A stretch of DNA of 37,321 bases, from positions 1 through 37,321 of the IMG/VR virus record IMGVR_UViG_3300030328_001723, one strand, 5' to 3'. The notes under the pieces are model-generated. The model had not been told where the DNA came from and did no database searches. It saw only the letters and a list, made by a program, of their open reading frames with translations. Position 1 is the stretch's first letter; each line of letters begins with the position of its first letter. A program made the position numbers and the translations under genes. Shown here piece after piece: positions 1 through 6,908 of the stretch. The DNA is from a virus.

Positions 1-1
1 T

Positions 2-52
2 AGGATACTAGACTTAATAAAAGAAAGCGAGAATAGTGATAGCGATGAGTAA
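2..52 (+). CDS. C-terminal end of a gene cut by the window edge
   Basis: An open frame enters from the left edge and stops with TAA at 50-52, giving the tail RILDLIKESENSDSDE. It is charged and helical in character, like the C-terminus of many ATPases or replication proteins, but 16 residues cannot identify a family. The next gene's ATG at 45 lies inside it, the usual overlap of a phage operon. The frame is inferred from this overlap and from its clean end; no start is visible. Confidence 0.45.
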   Translation, partial: RILDLIKESENSDSDE

Positions 53-638
53 TTTAGATACAATATTAGAAGATAGTAATAAAGAATATAAATTTTCTTC
101 TGAATCATACTACGACCCATCTGTAGATTTCTCTGGAGTAATGCCAGTAGGAATGTATAAAGCGTATGCAACGGAGTTAATAGTAAAAAAGAATATTCCT
201 ATTAAAAATAAATACCTATCTGATATATATGAAGTAAAGTTTGAGATAGCACCAGAGAATGAAGAGAATGTATATGAAGAGAATGGTAAAGAGATTAGTG
301 GAAAAACATTTGTAGGTAAAGAGGTTCGGTCTAAGGGTTTCTTTAGATTTGTTAAGCCAGATAAGCTAACATACCCAGACTTACAAGAGAATACTGGATC
401 AAATAAATCTTATATGGAATTAATACAATCCTTCGGTGTAGTAACAGAGGCAGATGAGAATGGTAGATTCTTTCTGCCAATTATAGACGAAAGTGATGTC
501 GTAGGTATGCCAGTTGAGATAGAGGTTTACCATAATAAATGGAGAGATACAGAGGGAAAAGAAGTAACTACTCCAAAAGCATCTGCTATATTTAAGTGGG
601 AAGGACAGAAGAAAAGAACAGAAGATTTACCCTTTTAG
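45..638 (+). CDS. SSB-like single-stranded DNA-binding protein
   Basis: A 197-residue acidic protein. Its last residues, TEDLPF, match the acidic-plus-aromatic tip (…DIPF in E. coli SSB) through which single-stranded DNA-binding proteins recruit replication partners. The body is rich in beta-type sequence (VGKEVRSKGFFRFVKPDKL, VGMPVEIEVYHNKW), consistent with an OB fold, followed by a lysine-rich strand. ATG at 45 is preferred over GTG at 36 because it overlaps the upstream stop and has a GAGAAT stretch about ten bases before it. It opens the replication operon that contains the helicase. The OB fold is inference; the C-terminal tip is seen directly. It could instead be a phage SSB/recombination-mediator variant. 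Confidence 0.6.
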   Translation: MSNLDTILEDSNKEYKFSSESYYDPSVDFSGVMPVGMYKAYATELIVKKNIPIKNKYLSDIYEVKFEIAPENEENVYEENGKEISGKTFVGKEVRSKGFFRFVKPDKLTYPDLQENTGSNKSYMELIQSFGVVTEADENGRFFLPIIDESDVVGMPVEIEVYHNKWRDTEGKEVTTPKASAIFKWEGQKKRTEDLPF

Positions 639-666
639 TTGGTTGTTTGACAAATAGGGAATCTGT

Positions 667-698
667 GGAGTGCAGGAGCTATCCTTCTCTTGCACTCC
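667..698 (+). promoter_or_regulatory. Intergenic hairpin, 8-bp perfect stem
   Basis: GGAGTGCA (667-674) pairs perfectly with TGCACTCC (691-698) around a 16-base loop, between the SSB-like gene and the zinc-finger gene at 715. No T-run follows, so it is not a standard terminator. Transcript processing, stability or partial attenuation are possible roles. Confidence 0.5.
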
Positions 699-714
699 TT
701 CTGGAGAGATTAAT

Positions 715-888
715 ATGAATAATAATTTTTACTGCGTATCTTGCGAAGAAAAGTATAATATCTGTGAGGTAATATTCATAGATGAGAATGTTGATGAGAT
801 GTTTTGCATAGAATGTGCAAAGAAAACAGATGCGTATCACGAGAACAAAGCCTTTGATATATCTGAGGCAGAGATAACAGGGAATTGA
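715..888 (+). CDS. Small zinc-finger-like protein
   Basis: 57 residues with two CxxC pairs, YCVSCEEKY near the N-terminus and FCIECAKK about 24 residues later, a spacing typical of a treble-clef or zinc-ribbon site. ATG at 715 is chosen because GGAGAG lies at 703-708 with good spacing. A GTG at 670 would also be in frame but falls inside the upstream hairpin. No family can be named; DNA/RNA binding or a structural zinc role is inference. Confidence 0.7.
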   Translation: MNNNFYCVSCEEKYNICEVIFIDENVDEMFCIECAKKTDAYHENKAFDISEAEITGN

Positions 889-889
889 T

Positions 890-1078
890 ATGGATACTCA
901 TAATATGAATAGCTCTATGATGACACTAATGTCTTTCTATGGAATAAAAGAAGTAAAAAGTTTTAATATAAAAAGAGAATCAGAAACTGGAGAACACTAC
1001 ATAAGTTTTAAAGATCAATCAGACAGAGAGTTCTCTATAAAAATAAATATAAAGCACGAGGGAATAATAGATGAATAG
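890..1078 (+). CDS. Hypothetical early protein
   Basis: 62 residues. The ATG follows the upstream stop by one base, with AGGGA about eight bases before it. The second half alternates polar and hydrophobic residues (HYISFKDQ, REFSIKINIKH) like a small beta-sheet domain. The last eight bases overlap the next gene. No family was recognised; it is supported by operon position and ribosome-binding site only. Confidence 0.6.
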   Translation: MDTHNMNSSMMTLMSFYGIKEVKSFNIKRESETGEHYISFKDQSDREFSIKINIKHEGIIDE

Positions 1079-1316
1079 AATAACTATGGCAGAAGCATCA
1101 GAGATGTCTTCAAATGATATAGAATCTTTGATGATAGAAAAGGGCGATGAAACAACCAATGATGATATAGATAATTTTATAAAGTTTATATGTACTAAAG
1201 CAGAGCAAAGAGGTTTAGTCATAAGAAAGAAAGAGAATGCAAATGGAAGTAAGCAAATGGATAGAGATAGAGGAGAGGATGTCAAATCTTATGGGATGGA
1301 AGAGAGCAATAGATGA
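1071..1316 (+). CDS. Hypothetical early protein
   Basis: 81 residues, acidic in the middle (IEKGDETTNDDIDNFIKFI) and basic towards the end. The start ATG overlaps the preceding gene's stop by eight bases, and its own TGA overlaps the ATG at 1313. The first part looks like a small helical domain; the last 25 residues are low in hydrophobic content, so the C-terminus is less convincing. Function unknown. Confidence 0.55.
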   Translation: MNRITMAEASEMSSNDIESLMIEKGDETTNDDIDNFIKFICTKAEQRGLVIRKKENANGSKQMDRDRGEDVKSYGMEESNR

Positions 1317-1470
1317 GATGGTTGAAATCAAGAGAGAAGTTGCTCCAAAGAAAGCAATCTACGATCTCTCATCAAGAGAGGATAAACTCTTATTGTTCAA
1401 GCTTAGAAAAAGATACGAAAGATTTAGAGAGATTAAAAGAGAGCTTAAATTTAAAGACTTATCTTTTTGA
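1279..1470 (+). CDS. Hypothetical basic helical protein (frame competes with 1313-1504)
   Basis: 63 residues, strongly helical and basic (FKLRKRYERFREIKRELK). AGGAG lies only three bases before the ATG at 1279, and the frame is also open back to ATGs at 1237 and 1243. Codon choice (AGA, GAA, AAA, TTA) looks like the neighbours. It shares 158 bp with another open frame starting at 1313, so either one is spurious or the two genes overlap. No family recognised. Confidence 0.5.
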   Translation: MSNLMGWKRAIDEMVEIKREVAPKKAIYDLSSREDKLLLFKLRKRYERFREIKRELKFKDLSF

Positions 1471-1504
1471 AGAACTCAGAGAATTAGTGGAGAGAGGTTA
1501 TTAA
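1313..1504 (+). CDS. Hypothetical coiled-coil protein (frame competes with 1279-1470)
   Basis: 63 residues with a heptad-like C-terminal half (LEKDTKDLERLKESL, then LFEELRELVERGY). The ATG overlaps the stop of the gene ending at 1316 as ATGA, the classic coupling arrangement, which favours it. It runs 34 bases beyond the competing frame. No homologue recognised. Confidence 0.45.
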   Translation: MRWLKSREKLLQRKQSTISHQERINSYCSSLEKDTKDLERLKESLNLKTYLFEELRELVERGY

Positions 1505-1558
1505 TATAAATCTAATAACTAGTATGTGTATTAGCTCTAGAATAAGAGATAACCTTGG

Positions 1559-1822
1559 TTGGCACCAATCTCCACTAAAAAAATTATGAAAAAAAGAAAA
1601 AACAAACCTACAATAAAAGAGATTCAATCCGATATGCAAACATTGTATAAGGTGGTTGGGTCTATTAACAATAACATACAAACCTTAAGAGTATTGATAG
1701 AGCATTACTTAGAGATGAAGAAAGATACTGAGAAGCTTGCTAAATTTATACAAAAAAAAGCGGAGAAGTTAGAAGATGAAAGCATCGCAGATAGTAATAG
1801 CGAAGAAAAGAAAGATACCTAA
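1559..1822 (+). CDS. Small coiled-coil protein
   Basis: 87 residues if TTG at 1559 is used (AAGAGAT sits a few bases before it), or 78 from the ATG at 1586, which lacks a ribosome-binding site. The body has a long amphipathic helix (IKEIQSDMQTLYKVVGSINN onward) with regular hydrophobic spacing, suggesting an oligomeric coiled coil, and ends in a charged tail. It overlaps the next gene by 47 bp. Function unknown; the start is uncertain. Confidence 0.6.
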   Translation: MAPISTKKIMKKRKNKPTIKEIQSDMQTLYKVVGSINNNIQTLRVLIEHYLEMKKDTEKLAKFIQKKAEKLEDESIADSNSEEKKDT

Positions 1823-2021
1823 GTATTGCTCTAACTGTAAATGCAAGGAGAGTGATCGATGGCATATCCTTTTGTTGTGTTGCAGTTCCAGGAGTAGACA
1901 TTATCTTTTATGCGAGTCTTGTTATCCTTATTACGATAATGCTAGTTATGATTATAGATATTGGTTAGATAGAAATATGGAGAACTACGAAAAATGTAGT
2001 TGCTATTATTATGGCGAGTAG
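1776..2021 (+). CDS. Cys-rich, Tyr-rich small protein, probable zinc binder
   Basis: 81 residues. Cysteines occur as YCSNCKC near residue 20, LLCCSS around 35, LLCESC near 47 and a final KCSCYYY, so one or two zinc sites are likely. The C-terminal part is unusually rich in tyrosine. GGAG lies about ten bases before the ATG at 1776. It overlaps both neighbours (47 and 11 bp). Family not recognised; the zinc role is inferred from cysteine spacing. Confidence 0.6.
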   Translation: MKASQIVIAKKRKIPKYCSNCKCKESDRWHILLLCCSSRSRHYLLCESCYPYYDNASYDYRYWLDRNMENYEKCSCYYYGE

Positions 2022-2322
2022 AAGTAAACAAAAAGGAAACAGATTCGAAAAAGAATGTGTTGACAAAGCAATAGAAAAAGGATTAAATTCCAAAAGAGCA
2101 TGGGGCTCTGACGGCAGGTCTTTAGGAGAACATTCAGAAGTTGATCTGCTAATTAATAAACACAAAGCACAATGTAAAGTAAGAAAGAGAGTAGCAAAAT
2201 GGCTAAAACCGACGAAAGAAGTAGACATACAACTAGTGAAGGAAGACCGAGGACAGATTTACGTAATCCAGAGATACGAAGAATGGTTAGAGATGGTGAA
2301 ATCTCTCTCTCGGAATCAGTAG
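2011..2322 (+). CDS. PD-(D/E)XK nuclease, Holliday-junction-resolvase-like
   Basis: 103 residues with the order of motifs of small PD-(D/E)XK nucleases such as Hjc-type resolvases: an early helix with glutamates E13/E15 (GNRFEKECVDKAI), a serine/glycine segment RAWGSDGRS (29-37), the catalytic aspartate in SEVDLLI (D45) and QCK (54-56) in place of the usual ExK. Such enzymes cut branched DNA during phage recombination, replication or packaging. The first ligand of the third motif is Gln rather than Glu, which is tolerated in some members. Its neighbours are early replication genes. Family assignment is by motif; the substrate is inferred. Confidence 0.65.
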   Translation: MASRSKQKGNRFEKECVDKAIEKGLNSKRAWGSDGRSLGEHSEVDLLINKHKAQCKVRKRVAKWLKPTKEVDIQLVKEDRGQIYVIQRYEEWLEMVKSLSRNQ

Positions 2323-2639
2323 GTGGAGTTTACTCAAGTAAAAACAATGGATTAGAGTATGCAAGAAAAAGCTTTGCATATACAGAATCATTGCTTCATT
2401 ATTTTGATGATGAATGGTTTGATTTTGCTGGGATAAGAAGCGAGAATCATTCTAAAGCTACCCAGTCTAACGATAGAAGAACTTCAAATAGTAAAATGAC
2501 TCCGAAGAGATGCACTAAATGTAAAAGAGAGTATCACGGAATAAGAGAGCTTGCTAGTGGATGTTCTGTTGAATACTTAGACAAAAGCGTCTTTGGTACA
2601 ATAAGGATGGAAAAGAAAGATTGTCCAGAGTGTCTATAA
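2283..2639 (+). CDS. Zinc-ribbon protein
   Basis: 118 residues from the ATG at 2283 (the frame is open back to an ATG at 2199, which would give 146 residues but overlap the nuclease by 124 bp). The C-terminal part has a zinc-ribbon pattern: RCTKCKREYHG, then about 30 residues later DCPECL at the extreme end. The middle (LLHYFDDEWFDFAGIRSE) is aromatic and acidic. Function unknown; it may bind DNA or a protein partner in the replication operon. Confidence 0.55.
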   Translation: MVRDGEISLSESVGGVYSSKNNGLEYARKSFAYTESLLHYFDDEWFDFAGIRSENHSKATQSNDRRTSNSKMTPKRCTKCKREYHGIRELASGCSVEYLDKSVFGTIRMEKKDCPECL

Positions 2640-3010
2640 AAAAAGAGAAATGTCCTACTTGTGGATCGAGAATAAAAAAGCAAGAGTACAAGAGTCAAAT
2701 AAACACCAAGAGAATGCGTTATAGCAAGGAATGTTTAAGCCTTATAGACTTAGCAATCAAAGAAGTTAACGCATCTAGAACCCTACAGCTAACAGACATA
2801 GAAATATATTCATTCCTATCTGAGATAGATTCTTGTGATAGTGATATGATAATTATGTCTATAAACAATTACTTGAAGTCTAATTCTCCTAAAGAGGGAA
2901 AGGGTTTAAGATACCTATCTGCTATAGTTATAAATAGCAATTCAAGTAAAACTGTAAGGAAGAGAAATGAGTATCTATCTATGGATAGGATACCACCAAG
3001 GATAGATTAG
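2621..3010 (+). CDS. Zn-finger protein next to helicase; candidate helicase loader
   Basis: 129 residues from TTG 2621, or 126 from GTG 2630, both overlapping the upstream stop. A CPTCG motif opens the protein, followed by a basic linker and a helical domain containing IMSINNYLKS and GLRYLSAIVINS. The pattern of a helix, then G-x-x-YL-x-x-I-x-x-N, recalls C-terminal domains of DnaD-like replisome organisers. It lies seven bases upstream of the DnaB gene, the usual place for a helicase loader. The loader role is inference from position and weak resemblance only. Confidence 0.5.
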   Translation: MSRVSIKKEKCPTCGSRIKKQEYKSQINTKRMRYSKECLSLIDLAIKEVNASRTLQLTDIEIYSFLSEIDSCDSDMIIMSINNYLKSNSPKEGKGLRYLSAIVINSNSSKTVRKRNEYLSMDRIPPRID

Positions 3011-3017
3011 AGGTTAT

Positions 3018-4373
3018 ATGCACAATATAGAAGCAGAAGAATCATTATTGGCTAGTATTATCTTAGACCCATCTAATATAGATATTGTTAGAAGATGGGT
3101 AGAAGAAGACAAAGTATTTTATAATGATTTTAATAGAGATATATGGAATACTGTTATAAAATTAAGAAATAAAAATGAAACTATAGATACCGTTTCTGTG
3201 GTTCATAATTTTCCTACTAAAAAACACAAAGAGAAATCTATTTCTTATGAGATAACTGGTATAACAACAAAAGAAGCTAGTCCTTCTAACGCTGAAAGCT
3301 ATGCAAGGATGGTTCACGAGCACTACCTAAGAAGAAAAATGGTAGAGCACTCACATAGATTAATAAAGAATGCAGAAGATAATCATATAGATATAGACTC
3401 ACTTATTAATGATGTCAATCTAGACTCTTCTAATCTTATAAATCTCAGACCATCTAAGAATGATTTCAATATAGAGAAAACATTAGAGGAAACAAATGAC
3501 TCTATATTTAATAGCAAAGGTATAATAAAGACTGGGATAGAAAAACTAGATTCAGTAGTACACGGAATGACTAGAGGAGAGATAACTATTGTAGCTGGAA
3601 GACCAGCAAATGGAAAGACTACCGTAGCTGCCAATATGGCTAGACAATTAGTCCTCTCTGGAAAGAAGGTAATTATATTCAATCGTGAGATGCCTAATAT
3701 AGAAATGATGAAAAAGTTTATAGCTATGGAATCAGACACTCTATCTTATAGAGGGTTAAGAACTGGATCAAAAGCTACTAAGCCAGAAATAAATAGAGCT
3801 ATGGATTATATTAGAGAAAATTACAAAGATAAATTATTTATGTATGATTCTGTTAGAGATATGCACGATACATTCAGCGAAATATCTAGGATAAAACCAG
3901 ATGTTGTTATTGATGACCATATTGGATTGATTGAATACCCATCAAATGACAATCGTGATTTAAGGCATAAGATTCGTGATACAACAATGCGTTACAAATG
4001 GCTTGCAAAAGGTAATGATATGTGCGTAATTTTAGTATCACAATTAAACAGAAATATTGAACACAGAATTGATTCTACTCCTAGGTTATCAGACCTTGCA
4101 GAGTCTGGTTCTCTTGAGCAAGATGCAGAGATGGTAGTGTTTACTCATTACCCTTATGTATCTAGGTATGGAGAAGAAGATTCTAATGGAAGGATATGGA
4201 TGCCTAATGAAATGATGTTGATTGTATCTAAGAATAGATATGGTACACCAGGTTCTGTAGAGTTAGGATATTCTGGAGATAGTTGCAAACTATTTAATGA
4301 TATTAAAGAAGCAACTGATCATGAAAAAAGAAAGAACTCAGTAGAGTTAGAAAGGCAGGTAGAAATTGCTTAA
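3018..4373 (+). CDS. dnaB: Replicative DNA helicase, DnaB family
   Basis: 451 residues, the normal length for the family. An N-terminal DnaB domain (about 1-110, beginning IEAEESLLASIILD) is joined to a RecA-like ATPase domain. Visible motifs are Walker A GRPANGKT (194-201), Walker B DVVIDD (295-300), SQLNR (341-345), LSDLAESGSLEQDAE (357-371) and the arginine-finger region KNRYGTPG (405-412). It unwinds DNA ahead of the phage fork as a hexamer, loaded with help from host or phage factors. It follows a possible loader and overlaps the downstream metalloprotein gene by eight bases. No primase domain is fused, and no primase is in the window. Confidence 0.95.
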   Translation: MHNIEAEESLLASIILDPSNIDIVRRWVEEDKVFYNDFNRDIWNTVIKLRNKNETIDTVSVVHNFPTKKHKEKSISYEITGITTKEASPSNAESYARMVHEHYLRRKMVEHSHRLIKNAEDNHIDIDSLINDVNLDSSNLINLRPSKNDFNIEKTLEETNDSIFNSKGIIKTGIEKLDSVVHGMTRGEITIVAGRPANGKTTVAANMARQLVLSGKKVIIFNREMPNIEMMKKFIAMESDTLSYRGLRTGSKATKPEINRAMDYIRENYKDKLFMYDSVRDMHDTFSEISRIKPDVVIDDHIGLIEYPSNDNRDLRHKIRDTTMRYKWLAKGNDMCVILVSQLNRNIEHRIDSTPRLSDLAESGSLEQDAEMVVFTHYPYVSRYGEEDSNGRIWMPNEMMLIVSKNRYGTPGSVELGYSGDSCKLFNDIKEATDHEKRKNSVELERQVEIA

Positions 4374-4740
4374 TGAAATTGCCAAAGTTATATTCAAAGA
4401 ATATGATTTATATCCATCTATTGTTATGGATAAAAGCTTAGAAGTTAAAGCTTCCTTTATACCAGATGAAGATAAAGTTATATTAAAAGATATACCAAAA
4501 GAAGATAGAGACCCAAAGGATATGATAATAACTTTATTGCACGAAGCAAAACATATGTTAGATGCTAGAAGAATAGGTATAACTAAATTCTTAAAGAAGT
4601 ATGCTCAAGCAGGAACCGTAGCTGTTAATTGTGGTGGAGATTATTATGAGGATAATAAGTGGGAAATTAAAGCAGAGAAATGGGCTCACAAAGAATATGA
4701 AAAAAGATGGTCGAACAATGATGAGGAAGAGCAGAGCTAG
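4366..4740 (+). CDS. HExxH metalloprotein (putative zinc peptidase)
   Basis: 124 residues. LLHEAKHML contains HEAKH (59-63), the HExxH zinc-peptidase motif, and WEIKAEKWA about 40 residues later offers a third ligand (E100 or E104), as in IrrE/ImmA-like and related small metallopeptidases. The start is TTG at 4366, supported by AGGT five bases before it and by the eight-base overlap with the helicase stop; no ATG is available near the motif. It is the last gene of the operon, its stop running into a terminator hairpin. The substrate is unknown; cleavage of a host regulator or maturation of a phage protein are possibilities. Confidence 0.65.
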   Translation: MLNEIAKVIFKEYDLYPSIVMDKSLEVKASFIPDEDKVILKDIPKEDRDPKDMIITLLHEAKHMLDARRIGITKFLKKYAQAGTVAVNCGGDYYEDNKWEIKAEKWAHKEYEKRWSNNDEEEQS

Positions 4741-4770
4741 AAGGGCAAAGTTTTTACGCTAAGCCCTTCT
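4739..4770 (+). terminator. Terminator-like hairpin
   Basis: AGAAGGGC (4739-4746) pairs with GCCCTTCT (4763-4770) around a 16-base loop. It starts within the stop codon of the metalloprotein gene. No T-run follows, so on its own it is probably a weak or RNA-protecting hairpin; the strong terminator is 60 bases further on. Confidence 0.6.
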
Positions 4771-4831
4771 AACCTAGGAGGGAGAGAGAAAATTTTTCTT
4801 CAGAGCTAGCCATATGCTCTATGTTGTGCGA

Positions 4832-4870
4832 AGAGGGTGTAGTAGTCGAGCTATGCCCTCTTTTTTTTTT
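4832..4870 (+). terminator. Strong rho-independent terminator of the early operon
   Basis: An 11-bp stem (AGAGGGTGTAG at 4832-4842 with CTATGCCCTCT at 4851-4861, two G-U pairs), an eight-base loop and a run of ten T (4861-4870). It stops plus-strand transcription at the point where the two convergent gene blocks meet; the T-run overlaps the stop codon of the last minus-strand gene. Confidence 0.9.
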
Positions 4871-5405
4871 ATGACTTTTTTCTTCCTCTAGGAACAGCAT
4901 CAATACTTTCGATCATCTTAAAAAAGTTATCTATATTGCTGTTGTTTTCTGGAGTGTTAACTTCAAAAGCTGGTCTTACTGTAGTTAGATATCTAACCAA
5001 ATCATTTGGAGTACGTATATCAGAACTATATCCTATTCTTCTAGCCATATTATCTGTAGATATTTCAGTAGGAGTTTCTACTCGAGTTTTATCTGCTTGA
5101 GCTTTAGATAAAAATTCTACTAAATCAGATTGCTTTATTATATCATCTATAGATTTAGAGTTTGCGTCTTTGCTTAATTTAAATCTACCCATCATACTAG
5201 AAAACTGACTTTGGATAGGAGAGTTTGGCTTTGCCATTCCTCTTATAATAGCTTGTATATCAACATTCTCTGGTACATTAGCTCCAGACTTATTCATATT
5301 TGGATCAGTTAAAAATAAAGCCTCTCTACCCATAGGAGTTTTAGAAAGTGCACCTTGTCCTTGAGTTAAAGAATCTATTAGTTTAAATAATTGTTCGTTG
5401 TTCAT
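4869..5405 (-). CDS. Late hypothetical protein with shared SIDDII module
   Basis: 178 residues, last gene of the minus-strand late block. Residues about 83-105 (KSIDDII, then SDLVEFLS) match 18 of 23 positions at the N-terminus of the protein encoded at 6244-6906. The rest is polar with helical segments and a basic end (RGRKKS). Position beside the internal virion proteins suggests a minor virion or assembly protein. No named family recognised. Confidence 0.65.
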   Translation of the reverse strand: MNNEQLFKLIDSLTQGQGALSKTPMGREALFLTDPNMNKSGANVPENVDIQAIIRGMAKPNSPIQSQFSSMMGRFKLSKDANSKSIDDIIKQSDLVEFLSKAQADKTRVETPTEISTDNMARRIGYSSDIRTPNDLVRYLTTVRPAFEVNTPENNSNIDNFFKMIESIDAVPRGRKKS

Positions 5406-5409
5406 AGTA

Positions 5410-5718
5410 TTACCATTTCACTTTATCTGCCCACCAAGCTGCAGACATTTTACCTTTTGCTATATTCTTTTTATGCCTAGCTTTGAATGATTTTCTCTTG
5501 GCTTTCATTCTAGCAGACTCACCTTTTTTTGGTTTCCCAGCAGTACCAGATAGAGTTCCTATCTTCTTACCTTGCTGACCAAAGCGTATAATTTTAACTT
5601 TAGTTCCCTCTTTTGCTACTACGACATGAGACTTTGTAGGATGACTAGGAGTTCTCTTAGGTTTATTGTAACCAGAAACACCAGCTTTAGCTAATCTAAA
5701 GTCTTTTTTCTTTGCCAT
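5410..5718 (-). CDS. Highly basic small protein
   Basis: 102 residues with a large excess of Lys/Arg and a conserved-looking C-terminal block ending in AAWWADKVKW. The middle (VVVAKEGTKVKIIRFGQQG) resembles a small beta domain. I recall similar basic proteins in marine phage genomes, without known function. A virion-internal, nucleic-acid-binding role would fit the charge and the late-operon position, but that is inference. Confidence 0.7.
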   Translation of the reverse strand: MAKKKDFRLAKAGVSGYNKPKRTPSHPTKSHVVVAKEGTKVKIIRFGQQGKKIGTLSGTAGKPKKGESARMKAKRKSFKARHKKNIAKGKMSAAWWADKVKW

Positions 5719-5724
5719 TTTTTC

Positions 5725-6057
5725 TTATTTCTTTTTACGCTTTGAAGTAGTTTTATTTTTCTTTATTATTTTATCTTTACCTACTTCATACCCAATGTAA
5801 TAAGCAAGCCCACCAACAACTAAAGTTTGAATTAAATGACGTGTTCTCATCTTCTTGCGATCTTGTTTCATCGTTCTTTGTTTATTTTGAACACCTTGTT
5901 TCTCGTCTATTTTCATATGTGCTCTTTTATGAGCCGCTTCGTATTTTTTAAAGTCCCAGTCTTGAATTGTCTTTACTACTTTTTCACCTGCGGTTTCTTC
6001 AACTTCTTGAGCTACTAATGGTAGAGTAAAAAATAATATTATTAGTAATTTTTTCAT
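5725..6057 (-). CDS. Secreted or membrane protein with basic tail
   Basis: 110 residues. An N-terminal signal-like segment (MKKLLIILFFTLPLVAQ) is followed by a charged helical region, a second hydrophobic stretch near 78-90 (LVVGGLAYYIGYEVG) and a lysine-rich tail. It is likely exported or inserted in the inner membrane. It lies among late genes next to two basic proteins. No family recognised. Confidence 0.65.
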   Translation of the reverse strand: MKKLLIILFFTLPLVAQEVEETAGEKVVKTIQDWDFKKYEAAHKRAHMKIDEKQGVQNKQRTMKQDRKKMRTRHLIQTLVVGGLAYYIGYEVGKDKIIKKNKTTSKRKKK

Positions 6058-6069
6058 TTATTTTTTTTC

Positions 6070-6231
6070 TTATTTCTTTTTGGCTTTATGAACTTTCTGT
6101 ACTTCAAAACCAGCCATTAAAGATGCACCTTTATGTGCTTTAAATTTACCAGTATGCTTCATTAGCTTGTAACTGTTCTTACCTTTTTTCATCCAATGAT
6201 GACCAGCTGGTGCTTTTACTTTTTTAATCAT
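6070..6231 (-). CDS. Small basic protein
   Basis: 53 residues: begins MIKKVKAPAGHHWMKKG and contains KAHKGASL and FEVQKVHK. AAGGA lies about eight bases before the ATG at 6231. I recall this type of short basic protein (KAP-G-HWM … HKGAS … VQKVHK) from marine phages, of unknown function. With its two neighbours it forms a cluster of small positively charged late proteins, possibly virion-internal. Confidence 0.65.
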   Translation of the reverse strand: MIKKVKAPAGHHWMKKGKNSYKLMKHTGKFKAHKGASLMAGFEVQKVHKAKKK

Positions 6232-6243
6232 ATCTATATTCCT

Positions 6244-6906
6244 TTATTTCATTAAATAGTTTAATAAAGATACTATTTGAGGCAATGACTCTTGCTTTGT
6301 TTTTCTTTGGTCTATCAACCCTCCTGGTTTAACAGTATCCATTAAAGGTCTACCTCCAGATACAGTTTTTTGTGTATAGTTTTGCACACTTTCTAGCAGA
6401 CCAGTTAATTCTTTTCTTTCTTTTGCAAGTTTTTTAAATTCATCAAGGTCAAAAGCTTTTCTTTCAAACTCTCTAATCTTAGAACCATAATCTTCAAATC
6501 TTTTTACTTGCTCTTTTCCTAAAACATTTTTTATTAAATCAATTTTAGACATTCCAGTAAAGGGACTTTGAGTAGTTTCTTCCATTGTTTTTGGCGTTGC
6601 TTTTATAACGTCTCTTAAGCTAGGAACGTTCTTTGCTTTAGATATGTTTTTTCCGAGTCTAGTTATTGCTGGTATACTTTTTGCAAGTTGGGCAGCTTTT
6701 CCCATTCCAGTAATAGCTTCAATAAGTCCTAGACCACCAGTTCCAACTAAACGAGGTTCTGCTTCTCTCATTGTGTATTGAGATGTAAAAGAATCTTCTT
6801 GTGGAAGCATTCCTACATCAACATTTGTAGCATCTGATTGAGCTGCAGATAAAAACTCTACTAAGTCAGAAGCTCTTATTATGTCATCTATTGATTTTCC
6901 GTTCAT
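6244..6906 (-). CDS. Late hypothetical protein with N-terminal SIDDII module
   Basis: 220 residues. Residues 3-25 (KSIDDII, SDLVEFLSAAQ) repeat a module found inside the protein at 4869-5405. A glycine-rich helical region (GTGGLGLIEAITGMGKAAQ) and a charged coiled-coil stretch follow. It lies directly downstream of the giant internal virion protein gene, with two bases between, so a virion-internal or assembly role is likely. Family unknown. Confidence 0.65.
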   Translation of the reverse strand: MNGKSIDDIIRASDLVEFLSAAQSDATNVDVGMLPQEDSFTSQYTMREAEPRLVGTGGLGLIEAITGMGKAAQLAKSIPAITRLGKNISKAKNVPSLRDVIKATPKTMEETTQSPFTGMSKIDLIKNVLGKEQVKRFEDYGSKIREFERKAFDLDEFKKLAKERKELTGLLESVQNYTQKTVSGGRPLMDTVKPGGLIDQRKTKQESLPQIVSLLNYLMK

Positions 6907-6908
6907 TA

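Noticed and set aside
647-669. TTGACA at 647 as a promoter -35 box
   Set aside because: No -10-like sequence at 16-18 bp; the region downstream is the hairpin.
2060-2090. TTGACA at 2060
   Set aside because: Inside the nuclease gene and followed only by a poor TTAAAT; coding explains it.
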